DNA of 64,000 nucleotides from Stutzerimonas stutzeri (GCF_000219605.1 NC_015740.1:4464001-4528000), one strand, 5' to 3'; positions 51,174-62,206 are shown, counted from the first letter of the stretch. Notes: generated by a model from the letters alone, not told the origin. Translations and numbers: made by a program.

Positions 51174-52668
51174 TCCAACTTCCTACCAATCGAATGAATT
51201 CAGTGGTCAGAGGTGCCATCTTGCTCTTTTCTAACCCACAACGCTTTTCCAGCTCCCAGCGCCTGGACGTTATGCCAGTCTGTACATCCTCCAGCATTGC
51301 TGCAGTCAGGCGACGGATCTGATATTCCCCGACAGACTCGGCATAGCGATCCAGGAAAGTGCGGCACAGGGGCAGTTGAGCGAGATGATGCTCGACTGAT
51401 GCCCGATGGGGTAGCTGCTGCAGGAACCAGTTGCGACTCCTGCGCGGAAGGCTCCGGTCTTCTTCGCTGTCTCTGCCAATTCGGATCAGCAGGCGTACCA
51501 GCTTTCTGTCCCGCGCTTGCCAGTCAACATGGCTGTTGTTGCCCTGTCGGCGCGGTCTGGCCTGATTCTCAGCCATCAGCCAGCTTCGGTCATGACGATA
51601 GAGCCAGGCGTAACATGCCTCTCCTCCGTTTTGCCTGGCTGCCTTGGCGCCACCGTGGTTATCCAGTGCTTGCAGCCAAACGGCTCGGTATTGCTGCTTT
51701 TGCTCAAATTCAGCGGGGAGCAGCTGCACTGACCGGTCGGAGGCAGGGTCGACCTGGCGAATCTTCGCCTCGCTGATCAGCTCGCCAGCATGCTGGCCAG
51801 GGCGCAGGCTGGTCCAGACGATCAGATGCTGCAGCGCACTGAATCCCTTGCGATGCTTCCTGAATATCGCCAACAGCCAGGGCGGAGGCTCTCCGGATGT
51901 CAGCAGACCGTTCGCAGCAAGCCAATCCCTGCGATGGGATGCCAGAATCTTCTCCCAGATGACTTCAGCCCTGATCTGACGGCCGCGTCTGGCGCCGCAC
52001 TCTGTTGCCAGGTGCCGGTACAGGTTGGTCCAGCGTCCGTAGCCAGGCGATTGCACCTCTTCGAGCGCCAGCAGCTGCATAGCAGCCTTGGCGAGCCTGA
52101 TAGCCTCCTCGCCCGCAGGACTCACGTGAAGATCAGGTGGAAGAAACAGTGGGGAGGCTGGATGAAACTCGTGCCGCTGCGCTCGACGGAACGGGATAGG
52201 TGAGTTCAGGAGCTGACAGCCATGCTCGGGACAGGCATCTATCCCTTGAATCTGCCAGCTACGCCGCCAGTAGGGTTCACCGTAGCGCGCAGCCATATCT
52301 TCAAAGCAGATCGGGCAGTAACGCAGCCAATCGGGCCACTTGACCAAGGCCGTCGAGGCCCCAGACAGACCAATCGTCGGCCGGTCGGGAGCAAGCATGG
52401 CCTGAAAAAGATCGGTACGGCGCTCCGGCGGAATGAAAGGGGCATAGAGCGGGAACAGCGTGTGATTCAGGATCATGCCTTCCGCATCCAAGCCCGTGTT
52501 GTTCGCCAACGCAGTCAGGTGTGTAGGCAGATCGGTAATCGCGGCAACCTTGCTGTCACCGAAAAGCATGTGCAGCAAGGTCTTGTGGTTGCCTATCCCC
52601 AGATGTACCCGGCACCGGGCAATACCGCTGTAAAGCAGTTCGTCCGGGTAGAGCCTGGGGAAGTACAT
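51166..52668 (-). CDS. tnsD: Tn7-type target selector TnsD (TniQ family)
   Basis: 500 residues. N-terminal TniQ domain (YFPRLYPDELLYSGIARCR) with the zinc site C118-x2-C121 ... C146-x2-H149, spaced as the CCCH finger of Tn7 TnsD. The C-terminal half is the DNA-binding part that recognises the end of glmS. Consistent with this, the element sits precisely at attTn7. Starts one base after the tnsC stop region, so co-expressed. Confidence 0.93.
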
Positions 52669-52669
52669 T

Positions 52670-54280
52670 TCAGCTCGCTCTCAGCAGAGGCCGCAGATCG
52701 AGGATCAAGCCGGCCTGCTTGAATCTGTCATAGGCCTCGCTTTCAGGCCCATCGGCATAACGTCGGCGCAGATCCTCCTCGGATAGGCACCCCCACTCCG
52801 TCCGCTTAACTCTGGAAATGCCGGGCCTCTTGGGAGCGTCCTGCGCGAGGTAGGCCGTGGCCTTGTGAATCAGGGCCGCCAGCGGGATGTCCGGATTCTC
52901 CGCCAACAATTCATCGGCCATGGGAATGGCGATGTCCCTCGGGATTTCCATACCTTCGAGCAGGGCGGCCAGCCGCTTTGCCTTGTCATCTGCCGGAGGG
53001 GCCGGCGGTTTAGGTTGGGGGACGCTATCCAGAGAGCGAGTCAGGGCCAGCAACCGTCCCTCGATCTCTGGCATCAGCAGGTCGTCATATTTGGCGATCA
53101 GCTCGGGCCTACCGCTCCGCAAGGCCGCTAGCATCGGATGGACCGGTTTGAACTCGTCCTCGAAAACCCTGCGCAGCAACAGCGGCTTGATGCACTCGAC
53201 ACCTGTCACTATCGCCCGGATCTGCGCCAGCGCGAACAGCTTGATGATGATGTCCATGACCCCTTGGGTGAGGTCGTACATCGTAGCCTCCAGTTCATCA
53301 TCCAGCGGCGCCGCATTTCGCAGCCACTGATACTTCCAGAGCCGCTTCAACAGACGCTTCCAATGCTCGTCCCGAGGCAACCTATCCCAGCGGATGCTGC
53401 CCAACCCGGAGACCCGCCGAGCAGCCCGGAACGTGCGCTGGAAGAACTTGCTGGCCCGGTGGGTGCCGACCTGAATGATCGGAACACCGATGGTGTTCAC
53501 CAGCGACACGAAGAAATTGTGCATTTTTTCGGCACCACCGGAGCGTGCCTCGTTGAGGTTCTGAACCTCGTCGATGATCAGCACTCCGAGCGCGTGCAGA
53601 TTGGCTACCTGGCACATGGATGCCAGCAGACGTTTGGTACCCAGCTTCTTGCGTCCGTGGCTACGGCTGTAGTAGGTACCCAGGATCTTGTCTACTTCGT
53701 TGAAGAAGCTCAGGCACAGCTCATCCAAGTCACCGTCAATTGGGCAGTCGACCTTCAGATAGACCAGTTGAGTGATGTTGTAATCAGGGTGATGGAGGGC
53801 TTGGGGGTACATGCCCAGAATCCGCTCCAGCGTGCGCGTCTTGCCGCAACCGGAGCAGCCGAACAGCGACAGGCTGTTGGCCGTAGAGGAGACACTCTGG
53901 TACACCGCCGCATCCAGATCCTCCTCCTCGACACGGCGATAGCCATTCTGCAGGTGCGCATACCAGGCACCACTGGCCGGATTCCGACCGATGTACCCTT
54001 GACGGATCATCAGGCTGATCTTGCTCTCCAGCTCCAAGTGATGGCTCAGCGGCTGGAAGAAGCCGTGCAACAGGCGGGCAATTGCATGTGCCCTGAGCCG
54101 ACCATCCAGAAGCGCCTCCTGCGGCTCGAAACCGGGAAGCTGCTGCAATAGACCGACCACCTCCTGCAGATCAGGAATCGGAGGCAATGCGCTGATGAGC
54201 GGATTGTCCTGATACTCAGGAAGCTGCTGCTCCTGGTAACGCGCCAGGGGAATGACTCCGCGCTGGAATTCTTCAGTCAT
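52670..54280 (-). CDS. tnsC: Tn7-type AAA+ regulator TnsC
   Basis: 536 residues. Walker A GCSGCGKT at 141-148 and Walker B VLIIDEVQ at 233-240 of an AAA+ ATPase, flanked by a long N-terminal arm that in Tn7 contacts TnsD and a C-terminal tail that contacts TnsA/TnsB. TnsC bridges target selector and transposase and enforces target immunity. Overlaps tnsB by eight bases. Confidence 0.94.
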   Translation of the reverse strand: MTEEFQRGVIPLARYQEQQLPEYQDNPLISALPPIPDLQEVVGLLQQLPGFEPQEALLDGRLRAHAIARLLHGFFQPLSHHLELESKISLMIRQGYIGRNPASGAWYAHLQNGYRRVEEEDLDAAVYQSVSSTANSLSLFGCSGCGKTRTLERILGMYPQALHHPDYNITQLVYLKVDCPIDGDLDELCLSFFNEVDKILGTYYSRSHGRKKLGTKRLLASMCQVANLHALGVLIIDEVQNLNEARSGGAEKMHNFFVSLVNTIGVPIIQVGTHRASKFFQRTFRAARRVSGLGSIRWDRLPRDEHWKRLLKRLWKYQWLRNAAPLDDELEATMYDLTQGVMDIIIKLFALAQIRAIVTGVECIKPLLLRRVFEDEFKPVHPMLAALRSGRPELIAKYDDLLMPEIEGRLLALTRSLDSVPQPKPPAPPADDKAKRLAALLEGMEIPRDIAIPMADELLAENPDIPLAALIHKATAYLAQDAPKRPGISRVKRTEWGCLSEEDLRRRYADGPESEAYDRFKQAGLILDLRPLLRAS

Positions 54281-56360
54281 CCTCTTCCTCCTTGAATATC
54301 AGGTCACTGAGATCTGGGAAGGCATAATCTTCCTGCTTCTCGCCCCGCAGTGGGATCACCTCGGCTGGCTTTTTCTGCTGTGATTTCTCCAGTTTGAATG
54401 CTGTTTTCTGGCGTTCCTGGCGCTTTTCCTGCTGCTTGTTCTCGCGGATCTGGGTTCCCAGATCCTTCGTGGTCATACCCGTTTTGACCGGACTGGCATC
54501 CTCTGCCTGGGCAACGATGGACTCGATCTGCTTCAGAAGACTGCCTCTCTCTACCAAAGCTTCAGCCGCCGCGTTGGTATCGCTACGCCGTTCCTCTCTG
54601 GACAGCAGCCAGACATCCCAGAAGGTCATCCCCCTGAAGCGTCGACTACGGTCGGCCAGATCGCAAACCCAGTAGTCCTTGAGACTATTGGACGGCCGCA
54701 GGTAGATATGGTCGGCGCTACGCGGATCGTATGCGACCGTTACCCCTGTCGGCCGGCGCCCCTGGCCTCGGTGAAACCAACCTTCCCTGATTGCTTCCTG
54801 GCAGGTGTAGAAGCAGCCGAACAGCCTGATTCCCAGCTCCGAAACCGTGGCCGACTCATGGGGCAAAAGATTGATCCGCACCAGCTCCTCGGGCGCAGTA
54901 CGTAACCGGCCGGTCAGGTTGGCCAAGCCCCAGTTCCACAGCATGACCGGGATGGCTGGCAGATCGCCCGGCATACCAGAGGTCCTGTCGTATTTGCTCA
55001 AGGTGTGGAAGTTGTTGTGGTAGAGGATGCCGGCGATGATGATCTTCGTGAATTCAGGCAAGGTCAGACTGGCATCAAGCCTGTAGTCGTGGCCACCCCG
55101 CTTCCGGCTGGTATTGTCCTCGACCACACCGCAGGCATAGGGCTTGAAACGCTCCTGCACCGTCCGGAAATAACGCTCGACGATACCCTTGGCATCTCCT
55201 CGCCTGGCCGGGGCATTCTCGATGCGAACGCCGAAGGCTTGGGAAAATGCTTCCACCTTGGTGCCATTCAGTTCGCCCTTATCGGCCAGCACCACATCCG
55301 GCAAGCCTTTGACCGGCCAGTCGCTGGCATCGATCTCCACGCCATACTGGAGGCAATACTCAACCTTGTCGGCGACCGTGTTGGCCAATGCCACCATGGC
55401 ACTGACCCAGGAAGGCCCCTCGAATCCGACGTACATACCAACGACCATGCGGCTGAACACGTCGATCACCATGTAAACGACAGGCCTGCCGACGATAAGG
55501 CTGCGATCATGTTCTGAAACCAGATAGATATCGGCGATGGTGGCATCTATCTGGTAGCGGTATCCGGGCCCCAGTGCCTCGGTCGTCGATGTACTGCTGA
55601 GCGGTCGGAAGTCCTTGGCAAAATCCACTGCGGACACCCTGCGTGGCAAGGTGTCGGTGAAGTGATATTCGCGCCCATAGAAGTAACGGAACTGCCCCAA
55701 TGTAGGCAGTTCGGAGGTCGGCAGCTCCGGCAGAACAGCACGGAGCAGGTTCAGCCCGGAGGCGTAGGCATCAGGAATGGACGGATGTTTTTCCTTGAGC
55801 AAGCGTTCCTCGATGACCCGGCGAAAAATGCGCTCGATGTCCGGCGTGACATTGCTCCCTTTCCCCTCCATCACCACTCTGGGCCTGCCCAGCTTGGCCT
55901 GGTTCGGCTTTCTGCGCTTGCCACGGGCGCCCGAGTTGACATAGTCCGGCAAGAGGGCATTCCTGCACATGCCTCGCTGCCAGTAGCGCCTCAGTAACCT
56001 GTACACCGTCTGATTGGTGACACCATGGCGCTCCATGATGCCTCTGACAATGAGCCCTCTGGGGCGCCGCACGAAAAGCTGGGGATCGTGCATAAAATCC
56101 GCCAGCATTGCCCAAGCTTCATCACGCTTCTGCTGATCAAGGGAACCCTCCTCAACCTCCCGTAGGACTGTCTCCTCGAAGGGATCGGCAATGCTCTCCA
56201 GCTCCCGCTCCATGAGCAGACGCTCCAGCTCTGCAATCGATATCGGTTCGGGCAACGCCGTGTCCGAATCGATATCGATCCAGATTGCCTGCTCGGTACC
56301 TGACCAGAGCAGGCGCTTTCGCAGTTCCCCCATCCGGAACACCTGATTAACGGGCAACAC
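54273..56360 (-). CDS. tnsB: Tn7-type DDE transposase TnsB
   Basis: 695 residues from a GTG at 56360 (the second in-frame ATG is nine codons later). N-terminal HTH DNA-binding domains, a retroviral-integrase-type catalytic core with D272 (YQIDATIADI), D360 (PDVVLADKGELNG) and E395 (GIVERYFRTVQ), each one position from Tn7 TnsB, and a basic, glutamine/lysine-rich tail that would contact TnsC. It binds the repeated end sites and makes the 3' strand cuts and joining. The start overlaps the end of the restored tnsA. Confidence 0.95.
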   Translation of the reverse strand: MLPVNQVFRMGELRKRLLWSGTEQAIWIDIDSDTALPEPISIAELERLLMERELESIADPFEETVLREVEEGSLDQQKRDEAWAMLADFMHDPQLFVRRPRGLIVRGIMERHGVTNQTVYRLLRRYWQRGMCRNALLPDYVNSGARGKRRKPNQAKLGRPRVVMEGKGSNVTPDIERIFRRVIEERLLKEKHPSIPDAYASGLNLLRAVLPELPTSELPTLGQFRYFYGREYHFTDTLPRRVSAVDFAKDFRPLSSTSTTEALGPGYRYQIDATIADIYLVSEHDRSLIVGRPVVYMVIDVFSRMVVGMYVGFEGPSWVSAMVALANTVADKVEYCLQYGVEIDASDWPVKGLPDVVLADKGELNGTKVEAFSQAFGVRIENAPARRGDAKGIVERYFRTVQERFKPYACGVVEDNTSRKRGGHDYRLDASLTLPEFTKIIIAGILYHNNFHTLSKYDRTSGMPGDLPAIPVMLWNWGLANLTGRLRTAPEELVRINLLPHESATVSELGIRLFGCFYTCQEAIREGWFHRGQGRRPTGVTVAYDPRSADHIYLRPSNSLKDYWVCDLADRSRRFRGMTFWDVWLLSREERRSDTNAAAEALVERGSLLKQIESIVAQAEDASPVKTGMTTKDLGTQIRENKQQEKRQERQKTAFKLEKSQQKKPAEVIPLRGEKQEDYAFPDLSDLIFKEEEDD

Positions 56361-57173
56361 TGCTCAGCTCCTGATGCATTTTATGAGAGTTGGCAACCAC
56401 GTCTTTCGGCTTCAGCTCCCGGTAAGGAGTGTCAAGATCGAAAAGGAAACAGTGCCGGGCCAGCAACTGGCGTAGCCAATAGAGCGCCTGACCGGCCTCC
56501 AGTTGGCAGGAGGTATCCAGTCCTTGGGCAATAGCGGTCAGCTTCCGGTCTGGGTGACGCTGAAATTCGAGCAGAAACAGCTGCTGGTAATGGGCGATAT
56601 CGTCCTGAGCGATGTCGTCTTCAGCATGGGCAGGATAGAGCCATTGGATATGGCAAATGCCACCTTGGATACCTCGCGCTCCGTGACGATGACCCAGGGA
56701 ATACCTTTTTCCTGCCAGTAGCGCCTTTCAAGCTCAAGCCTCTCGATAACTTCAGGCTTCTGCAGGTCGGTACTGTACTTGGCCTGAATCGCGATACTCG
56801 GGCGCTGAGGATCTTCGAAATCCACCAGAAAGTCGCTGGTCAGTACCTGCGGGGTACCCTTGTAACGACCGTGGGGCAGGCCAAGCTCCTCGGCGATGCG
56901 CACCGTATCTTCGACCCGCATCGGAAACTGTTCACGGATATCGGTGACATGGGGAGACCGATCCAAGGTCAGGAAGATGGCCAGTTCAAGATCGGATAGA
57001 AGATGGTGTAAACGCCGGGTCTTGCTGCCAGGCAGGCGGTGGGAGCGACCCAGCGAGGACACGTCCCTGGTGTAGATGAACGGCTTGTAGTCTGATCCCT
57101 GGCCTTGGCCACGCCCGTCCTTGAGCCTTCTATCGATCTGGGCCTGGGTCAGCCCCTTGAATGTTCCAGACAT
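56347..57173 (-). pseudogene. tnsA: Tn7-type endonuclease TnsA, frameshifted after the catalytic domain
   Basis: Residues 1-174 are in frame and contain the restriction-enzyme-like core with E63 (SDLELAIF), D114 (TSDFLVDFE) and K132 (IQAKYS), identical in numbering to Tn7 TnsA. At 56646-56652 one base is missing; the uninterrupted frame gives a wrong tail stopping at 56538, whereas the neighbouring frame continues WLYPAHAEDDIAQDDIAHYQ to SHKMHQELSSVAR and a TAA at 56347. The restored protein has 275 residues (Tn7: 273). The lost C-terminal domain is the part that binds TnsC. Confidence 0.87.
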
Positions 57174-57227
57174 GAGAAAGCCTGCCCCCGCTGTGTCGAT
57201 GACATCAACATAGCGGATGCAGGCTCA

Positions 57228-57293
57228 GGATGAAACTTTATTTATAAGGATGAAACTTTATTTGTACGGATGAACCTTTATTTGCATCCCACA
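57228..57293. repeat. Transposon right end with three closely packed TnsB-type sites
   Basis: GGATGAAACTTTATTT at 57228-57243 and 57248-57263, and GGATGAACCTTTATTTG at 57268-57284, a 20-base period ending in CCCACA. Tight packing is the hallmark of the Tn7 right end. The sites also cover the region where the tnsA promoter must lie, so TnsB probably represses its own operon. Confidence 0.9.
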
Positions 57294-57360
57294 ACACCTA
57301 TCGCAGCCTGCTGGTGCCTTACTCCACGGTAACCGACTTGGCCAGGTTGCGCGGCTGGTC
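57294..57360 (-). other. attTn7 target region at the end of glmS
   Basis: The glmS 3' end (encoding [17 protein letters not shown]) is the conserved sequence bound by TnsD, and the insertion point lies 25 bases beyond the stop. The five bases next to the element are ACACC. Confidence 0.9.
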
Positions 57361-59169
57361 GACGTCGGTGCCGCGCAGCACGGCGACGTAGTACGACAGC
57401 AACTGCAGCGGCAGGGTGTAGAGAATCGGCGCCAGCGCATCGTGGATATGCGGCATGTTCACAAGGAAGATGCCCTCGCCGTTTTCGAAACCCGCCTCGC
57501 GATCAGCGAAGACGATCAGCTCGCCGCCACGGGCGCGCACTTCCTGCAGGTTGGACTTGAGCTTTTCCAGCAGTTCGTTGTTCGGCGCCACGGTCACCAC
57601 CGGCATGTCGGCGTCGACCAATGCCAGCGGGCCGTGCTTGAGCTCACCGGCCGGATAGGCCTCGGCGTGGATGTAGGAGATCTCCTTGAGCTTGAGCGCG
57701 CCTTCCATCGCCACCGGATACTGCGCGCCGCGGCCGAGGAACAGCGTGTGGTGCTTCTCGGCGAAATGCTCGGCGATCTTCTCCACCGTGGCATCCATGG
57801 CCAGCGCCTCGCCCAGGCGCGTCGGCAGGCGCCGCAGCTCGTCGACCAGCTCCGCTTCGCGCGCCACGCTCAGTGTGCCGCGTACATGCCCCAGTGCCAG
57901 GGTCAGCAGCATCAGCCCGACCAGCTGAGTGGTGAAAGCCTTGGTCGAGGCGACGCCGATCTCCGGCCCGGCCTGGGTCAGCAGGGTCAGGTCCGACTCG
58001 CGCACCAGCGAGCTGATGCCAACGTTGCAGATGGCCAGGCTGGCCAGATAGCCGCCGTCTCCACTGGCCAGCTGCTTGGCATTGCGCAGGGCCGCCAGGG
58101 TGTCGGCCGTCTCGCCGGACTGGGAAATGGTGACGAACAGCGTGTCCGGCTGCACCACCACCTTGCGGTAGCGGAACTCGCTGGCGACCTCCACCTGGCA
58201 AGGGATACCGGCCAGCTCTTCCAGCCAGTAACGCGCCACCATACCGGCGTGATAGCTGGTGCCGCAGGCGACGATCTGCACGTTGCGCACCCTGGCGAAC
58301 AGCTCGCCGGCCTGCGGACCAAAGGCCTCCACCAGCACCTGGCGATCGCCCAGCCGGCCTTCCAGGGTGCGCTGCACGACCTTGGGTTGCTCGTGGATTT
58401 CCTTGAGCATGAAGTGGCGATACTCGCCCTTGTCAGCCGCCTCGGCGCCTTCGTGATACTGCACGGCCTCGCGCTGCACCGGCTGGCCATTGACGTCCCA
58501 GACCTGCACGGCGTCGCGGCGAATCTCGGCGATATCGCCTTCTTCCAGATACATGAAACGGTCGGTCACCTGCCGCAACGCGAGCTGGTCGGATGCGAGG
58601 AAGTTCTCGCCGAGGCCCAGGCCGATCACCAGCGGGCTGCCGCTGCGCGCAGCGAGCAGGCGATCCGGTTGTTTGGCGCTGATCACTGCCAGGCCATAGG
58701 CGCCGTGCAGTTCCTTGACCGCTTCCTTCAGCGCGGCGGTCAGGTCGCCCAGCGCATCGAGCTTGTGGTGCAACAGGTGGACGATGACCTCGGTGTCGGT
58801 ATCGGAGAGGAACACGTACCCCAGCGCCTTCAGCCGGGCGCGCAGTGCCTCGTGGTTCTCGATGATGCCGTTGTGCACCACCGCCAGGTCGTCACCGGAG
58901 AAATGCGGATGGGCGTTGCGCTCGCAGGGCGCGCCGTGGGTCGCCCAGCGGGTGTGGGCGATACCCAGGCGACCGACCAGCTGGGTCTGCTGCTGAGCCG
59001 TTTCCAGTTCGGCCACCTTGCCGTTGCGACGCAGCCGTTCGAGCCTTCCGCTGTCGCTCAGCACGGCGACACCGGCGCTGTCATAGCCACGGTATTCCAG
59101 GCGCTTGAGGCCTTCGAGAAGAATTGCGGTGATGTTGCGTTCGGCGACAGCGCCAACGATGCCACACAT
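57319..59169 (-). CDS. glmS: Glutamine-fructose-6-phosphate aminotransferase
   Basis: 616 residues: glutaminase domain with the N-terminal nucleophile Cys2 ([12 protein letters not shown]), then two SIS sugar isomerase domains ([27 protein letters not shown] end). It makes glucosamine 6-phosphate, the first step to UDP-GlcNAc, and glmU lies nearby. Its terminator has been displaced by the transposon. No glmS ribozyme or small RNA target was recognised. Confidence 0.97.
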   Translation of the reverse strand: MCGIVGAVAERNITAILLEGLKRLEYRGYDSAGVAVLSDSGRLERLRRNGKVAELETAQQQTQLVGRLGIAHTRWATHGAPCERNAHPHFSGDDLAVVHNGIIENHEALRARLKALGYVFLSDTDTEVIVHLLHHKLDALGDLTAALKEAVKELHGAYGLAVISAKQPDRLLAARSGSPLVIGLGLGENFLASDQLALRQVTDRFMYLEEGDIAEIRRDAVQVWDVNGQPVQREAVQYHEGAEAADKGEYRHFMLKEIHEQPKVVQRTLEGRLGDRQVLVEAFGPQAGELFARVRNVQIVACGTSYHAGMVARYWLEELAGIPCQVEVASEFRYRKVVVQPDTLFVTISQSGETADTLAALRNAKQLASGDGGYLASLAICNVGISSLVRESDLTLLTQAGPEIGVASTKAFTTQLVGLMLLTLALGHVRGTLSVAREAELVDELRRLPTRLGEALAMDATVEKIAEHFAEKHHTLFLGRGAQYPVAMEGALKLKEISYIHAEAYPAGELKHGPLALVDADMPVVTVAPNNELLEKLKSNLQEVRARGGELIVFADREAGFENGEGIFLVNMPHIHDALAPILYTLPLQLLSYYVAVLRGTDVDQPRNLAKSVTVE

Positions 59170-59171
59170 AC

Positions 59172-59954
59172 TCAGGTCTCCGGATGGGGTTCGACGGCCA
59201 CGCAGATCAGTTTGACGCCGCGGGCCAGGATGCTGGTGCGCGCCTCGTCGCTGAGGCGCTCATCGGTAATCAGGGTGTGTACGCTGCTCCAGGGCAGCTC
59301 GAGATTGGGGATGCGCCGGCCGATCTTGTCGGCCTCGGCGAGCACGATGACCTCCCGCGCGACATCGGCCATGACCCGGGATAACCCTAGCAGCTCGTTG
59401 AAGGTGGTGGTGCCACGCTCCAGATCGATGCCGTCGGCCCCGATGAACAGCTGATCGAAGTCGTAGGAACGCAGTACCTGTTCGGCCACCTGGCCCTGGA
59501 AGGACTCCGAGTGCGGGTCCCAGGTGCCACCGGTCATCAGCAGTACCGGCTCGTGCTCCAGTTCGCGCAGGGCATTGACCACGTTCAGCGAGTTGGTCAT
59601 TACCACCAGCCCGTGCTTGTGGCCGAGTTGGGGAATCATCGCCGCGGTAGTGGTGCCGCTGTCGATGATGATCCGCGCGTGCTCGCGGATGCAGCCGACC
59701 GCGGCACGGGCGATGGCCTGCTTGTAGGGCGAGACGGGCTGCACGCTGTCGCCGATCAGCTCCTGGGGCAGTGGCACCGCACCACCGTAGCGACGCAGCA
59801 GCAGGCCGTTCTTTTCCAGAGCGGCGAGGTCCTTGCGGATCGTGACTTCGGAAGTTTCGAAGCGCCGGGACAGCTCGTCGACGCTGACCTCGCCGCGCTC
59901 GGTGAGCAGGGCGAGGATGGCATGACGGCGTTGCGGTGTGTTGCGCTTCGACAT
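59172..59954 (-). CDS. glmR: DeoR/GlpR-family regulator, GlmR type
   Basis: 260 residues: HTH ([42 protein letters not shown]), then a DeoR C-terminal sugar-phosphate sensor ([17 protein letters not shown] ... [20 protein letters not shown]). It stands two bases upstream of glmS and is co-transcribed, as glmR in P. aeruginosa. Likely controls amino sugar synthesis in response to a sugar phosphate. Confidence 0.9.
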   Translation of the reverse strand: MSKRNTPQRRHAILALLTERGEVSVDELSRRFETSEVTIRKDLAALEKNGLLLRRYGGAVPLPQELIGDSVQPVSPYKQAIARAAVGCIREHARIIIDSGTTTAAMIPQLGHKHGLVVMTNSLNVVNALRELEHEPVLLMTGGTWDPHSESFQGQVAEQVLRSYDFDQLFIGADGIDLERGTTTFNELLGLSRVMADVAREVIVLAEADKIGRRIPNLELPWSSVHTLITDERLSDEARTSILARGVKLICVAVEPHPET

Positions 59955-59960
59955 TGCTAT

Positions 59961-59995
59961 GTTTCGATTCGAAATTTAATGGTGCGAATCAAAAC
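59961..59995. promoter_or_regulatory. Candidate operator upstream of glmR
   Basis: GTTTCGATTCG (59961-59971) and CGAATCAAAAC (59985-59995) form an inverted repeat matching at 10 of 11 positions, with a 13-base spacer, starting seven bases before the glmR ATG. DeoR-family proteins bind such sites; autoregulation is likely. Confidence 0.55.
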
Positions 59996-60052
59996 ATATG
60001 CATTCGCTGCCTGCAAGCGTGGCATCGGCCGAAGCGAAAGGCGTGCGTCCGC

Positions 60053-60664
60053 TCAGTTGAGCGTGAGCTTGACGCCGAAGCCGACCAGGAACAGCCCGGC
60101 GAGCTTCTCCAGCCCGCGCGCGATTCGCGGATTGGCCCGCATGCGCTCGGCGAGACGATGGGTCAGCAGAACCACCAGCAAGCCGTAGAGAAAGGTCAAC
60201 AGCATGATGGTGACCGCCATGAAGGCGAAGGTGACCAACCCCTGATGGCGCTGGGGATCGATGAACAGCGGGAAGAATGCCATGTAGAAGACGATGGCCT
60301 TGGGATTGAACAGGGTGATCACCAGCGTCTGCCAGAGGTACTGGCGCGGCTGGATGGTCAGCGTCGGTGCGGCGCCCGGCTTGGCCAGCAGCATGCGCGC
60401 ACCGAGCCAGATCAGGTAGGCGGCCCCCAGCCACTGCACCAGATGGAAAGCCGTCGGGTAGGCCTTGAGCAACGCGGCAACGCCGGCGACCGCAAGCCAC
60501 ATTAACACCTGGTCGCCGAAGATGATGCCGAAGGTGGAGGCCAGCCCACCGCGGATTCCACCCTTGCCGGTCGAGAGGATCAGCGCGAGATTGCCCGGCC
60601 CGGGAATGGCGAGAAGGATGATGAAGGCCACCACGAAGGCGCCGTAGTCGGTCACACCGAACAT
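60053..60664 (-). CDS. LysE family amino acid exporter
   Basis: 203 residues from the ATG at 60664. Six hydrophobic segments and the LysE/RhtB signature LAIPGPGNLALILSTGKGGIRGGLASTFG. Exports amino acids or related small molecules across the inner membrane; substrate unknown. The longer frame to 60862 overlaps the end of glmU and is non-coding. Confidence 0.9.
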   Translation of the reverse strand: MFGVTDYGAFVVAFIILLAIPGPGNLALILSTGKGGIRGGLASTFGIIFGDQVLMWLAVAGVAALLKAYPTAFHLVQWLGAAYLIWLGARMLLAKPGAAPTLTIQPRQYLWQTLVITLFNPKAIVFYMAFFPLFIDPQRHQGLVTFAFMAVTIMLLTFLYGLLVVLLTHRLAERMRANPRIARGLEKLAGLFLVGFGVKLTLN

Positions 60665-60758
60665 TCCATTCCCCTTCTGCCGAACCACTGCGGGGCGCCG
60701 CAAGCCCCTTGCTTGGCGGCGGCGAGTCCGACAGCCAGCTCGTCGGGCCGGCCCTGTT

Positions 60759-62117
60759 TCACTTCTTGGTCGGCCGCTGCCAGCCGTCGATATTGCGCTG
60801 GCGCCCGCGGCCGAGCGCGAGGGTATGCGCCGGCACGTCGTCGGTGATGGTCGAGCCTGCACCGGTAGTCGCGCCGTCGCCCAGATTCAGCGGTGCCACC
60901 AGCGAGCTGTTGGAGCCGATGAAGACGTCCTCGCCCATCACCGTGCGGAACTTGTTGGCACCGTCGTAATTGCAGGTGATGGTGCCGGCGCCGATGTTGC
61001 TCCGCGCGCCGATCTCGGCGTCACCCAGATAACTCAGGTGGCCGGCCTTGGCGCCATCGCCGAGGCTCGCATTCTTCATCTCGACGAAGTTGCCCACATG
61101 CGCCTTGGCGCCGAGCAGACTGCCGGGTCGCAGCCGGGCGAAAGGCCCGCAATCGGCGCCCTCGCCCATCACGGCCCCCTCGAGATGGGAGTTGGCCTTG
61201 ACGACCGCGCCACGGCGCAGGGTGCTGTCCTTGATCACGCAGTTAGGGCCGATCTGCACATCGTCCTCGATCACCACCCTGCCCTCGAGCACCACGTTGA
61301 CGTCGATCAGCACGTCACGGCCCACGCTGACCTCGCCACGCAGATCGAAGCGCGCCGGGTCGCGCAGCGTCACGCCCTGCGCCATCAGGCGGCGCGCGGC
61401 ACGCAGCTGGTAGTGACGTTCCAGCTCGGCGAGCTGGATGCGGTCGTTGGCGCCCTGCACTTCCATGGCGTCCGCCGGCTGCTCGGTAGCCACCCGCAGG
61501 CCATCGGCAACGGCCATGGCAATCACGTCGGTCAGGTAGTACTCACCCTGAGCATTGCTGTTCGACAGACGCCCCAGCCATTCGCCGATGCGGCTACCGG
61601 GCACGGCAAGGATGCCGGTATTGCCTTCGCGGATGGCGCGCTGGTCGGCGCTGGCATCCTTGTGCTCGACGATCGCCTGCACCTCGCCACGCCCGTCACG
61701 GACGATCCGGCCGTAGCCGGTCGGGTCGTCCAGCGTCACCGTCAGCAGTGCCAGCTGCTCGGGCCCGACCTTTTGCAGCAGACGCTGCAGGGTCTCGGCT
61801 TCGATCAGCGGCACATCGCCATAGAGAATCAGCACGCGCTCGGCCGAGAGGTGCGGCAGCGCTTGCGCCACTGCATGACCGGTGCCCAGCTGTTCGGCCT
61901 GAACGACGAAATTGAGATCATCACCGGCCAGGCGCTGACGCACCTGCTCGGCGCCGTGGCCGATCACTACCTGGATGCTGCGCGGCTGCAGCGCGCGCGC
62001 AGTGGCGATGACGTGGCCAAGCATGGATTGGCCGGCGACCGGATGCAGCACCTTGGGCAGCGCCGAACGCATGCGGGTGCCCTGTCCGGCGGCGAGAATG
62101 ACGATATCGAGGGACAT
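60759..62117 (-). CDS. glmU: Bifunctional GlmU: GlcNAc-1-P uridyltransferase / GlcN-1-P acetyltransferase
   Basis: 452 residues: N-terminal pyrophosphorylase ([22 protein letters not shown]) and C-terminal left-handed beta-helix acetyltransferase ([29 protein letters not shown]). It completes UDP-GlcNAc synthesis from the GlmS product. Placed between atpC and glmS as in pseudomonads. Confidence 0.96.
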   Translation of the reverse strand: MSLDIVILAAGQGTRMRSALPKVLHPVAGQSMLGHVIATARALQPRSIQVVIGHGAEQVRQRLAGDDLNFVVQAEQLGTGHAVAQALPHLSAERVLILYGDVPLIEAETLQRLLQKVGPEQLALLTVTLDDPTGYGRIVRDGRGEVQAIVEHKDASADQRAIREGNTGILAVPGSRIGEWLGRLSNSNAQGEYYLTDVIAMAVADGLRVATEQPADAMEVQGANDRIQLAELERHYQLRAARRLMAQGVTLRDPARFDLRGEVSVGRDVLIDVNVVLEGRVVIEDDVQIGPNCVIKDSTLRRGAVVKANSHLEGAVMGEGADCGPFARLRPGSLLGAKAHVGNFVEMKNASLGDGAKAGHLSYLGDAEIGARSNIGAGTITCNYDGANKFRTVMGEDVFIGSNSSLVAPLNLGDGATTGAGSTITDDVPAHTLALGRGRQRNIDGWQRPTKK

Positions 62118-62206
62118 GAAGCGATTCCTGAACGGGATCGGTGCGACCGCGCTTCGCCCGTTGCGAGCGGTACAAGGCGTCTTTACCGACGAATGACAGA
62201 AAAAGA

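Noticed and set aside
57228..57284. Three repeats with 20-base period considered as a CRISPR array
   Set aside because: Spacers would be only a few bases and the motif recurs inverted at the other transposon end; they are TnsB-type sites. No cas gene is in the window.
57442..59454. 670-codon plus-strand frame opposite glmS
   Set aside because: Antisense shadow of glmS.
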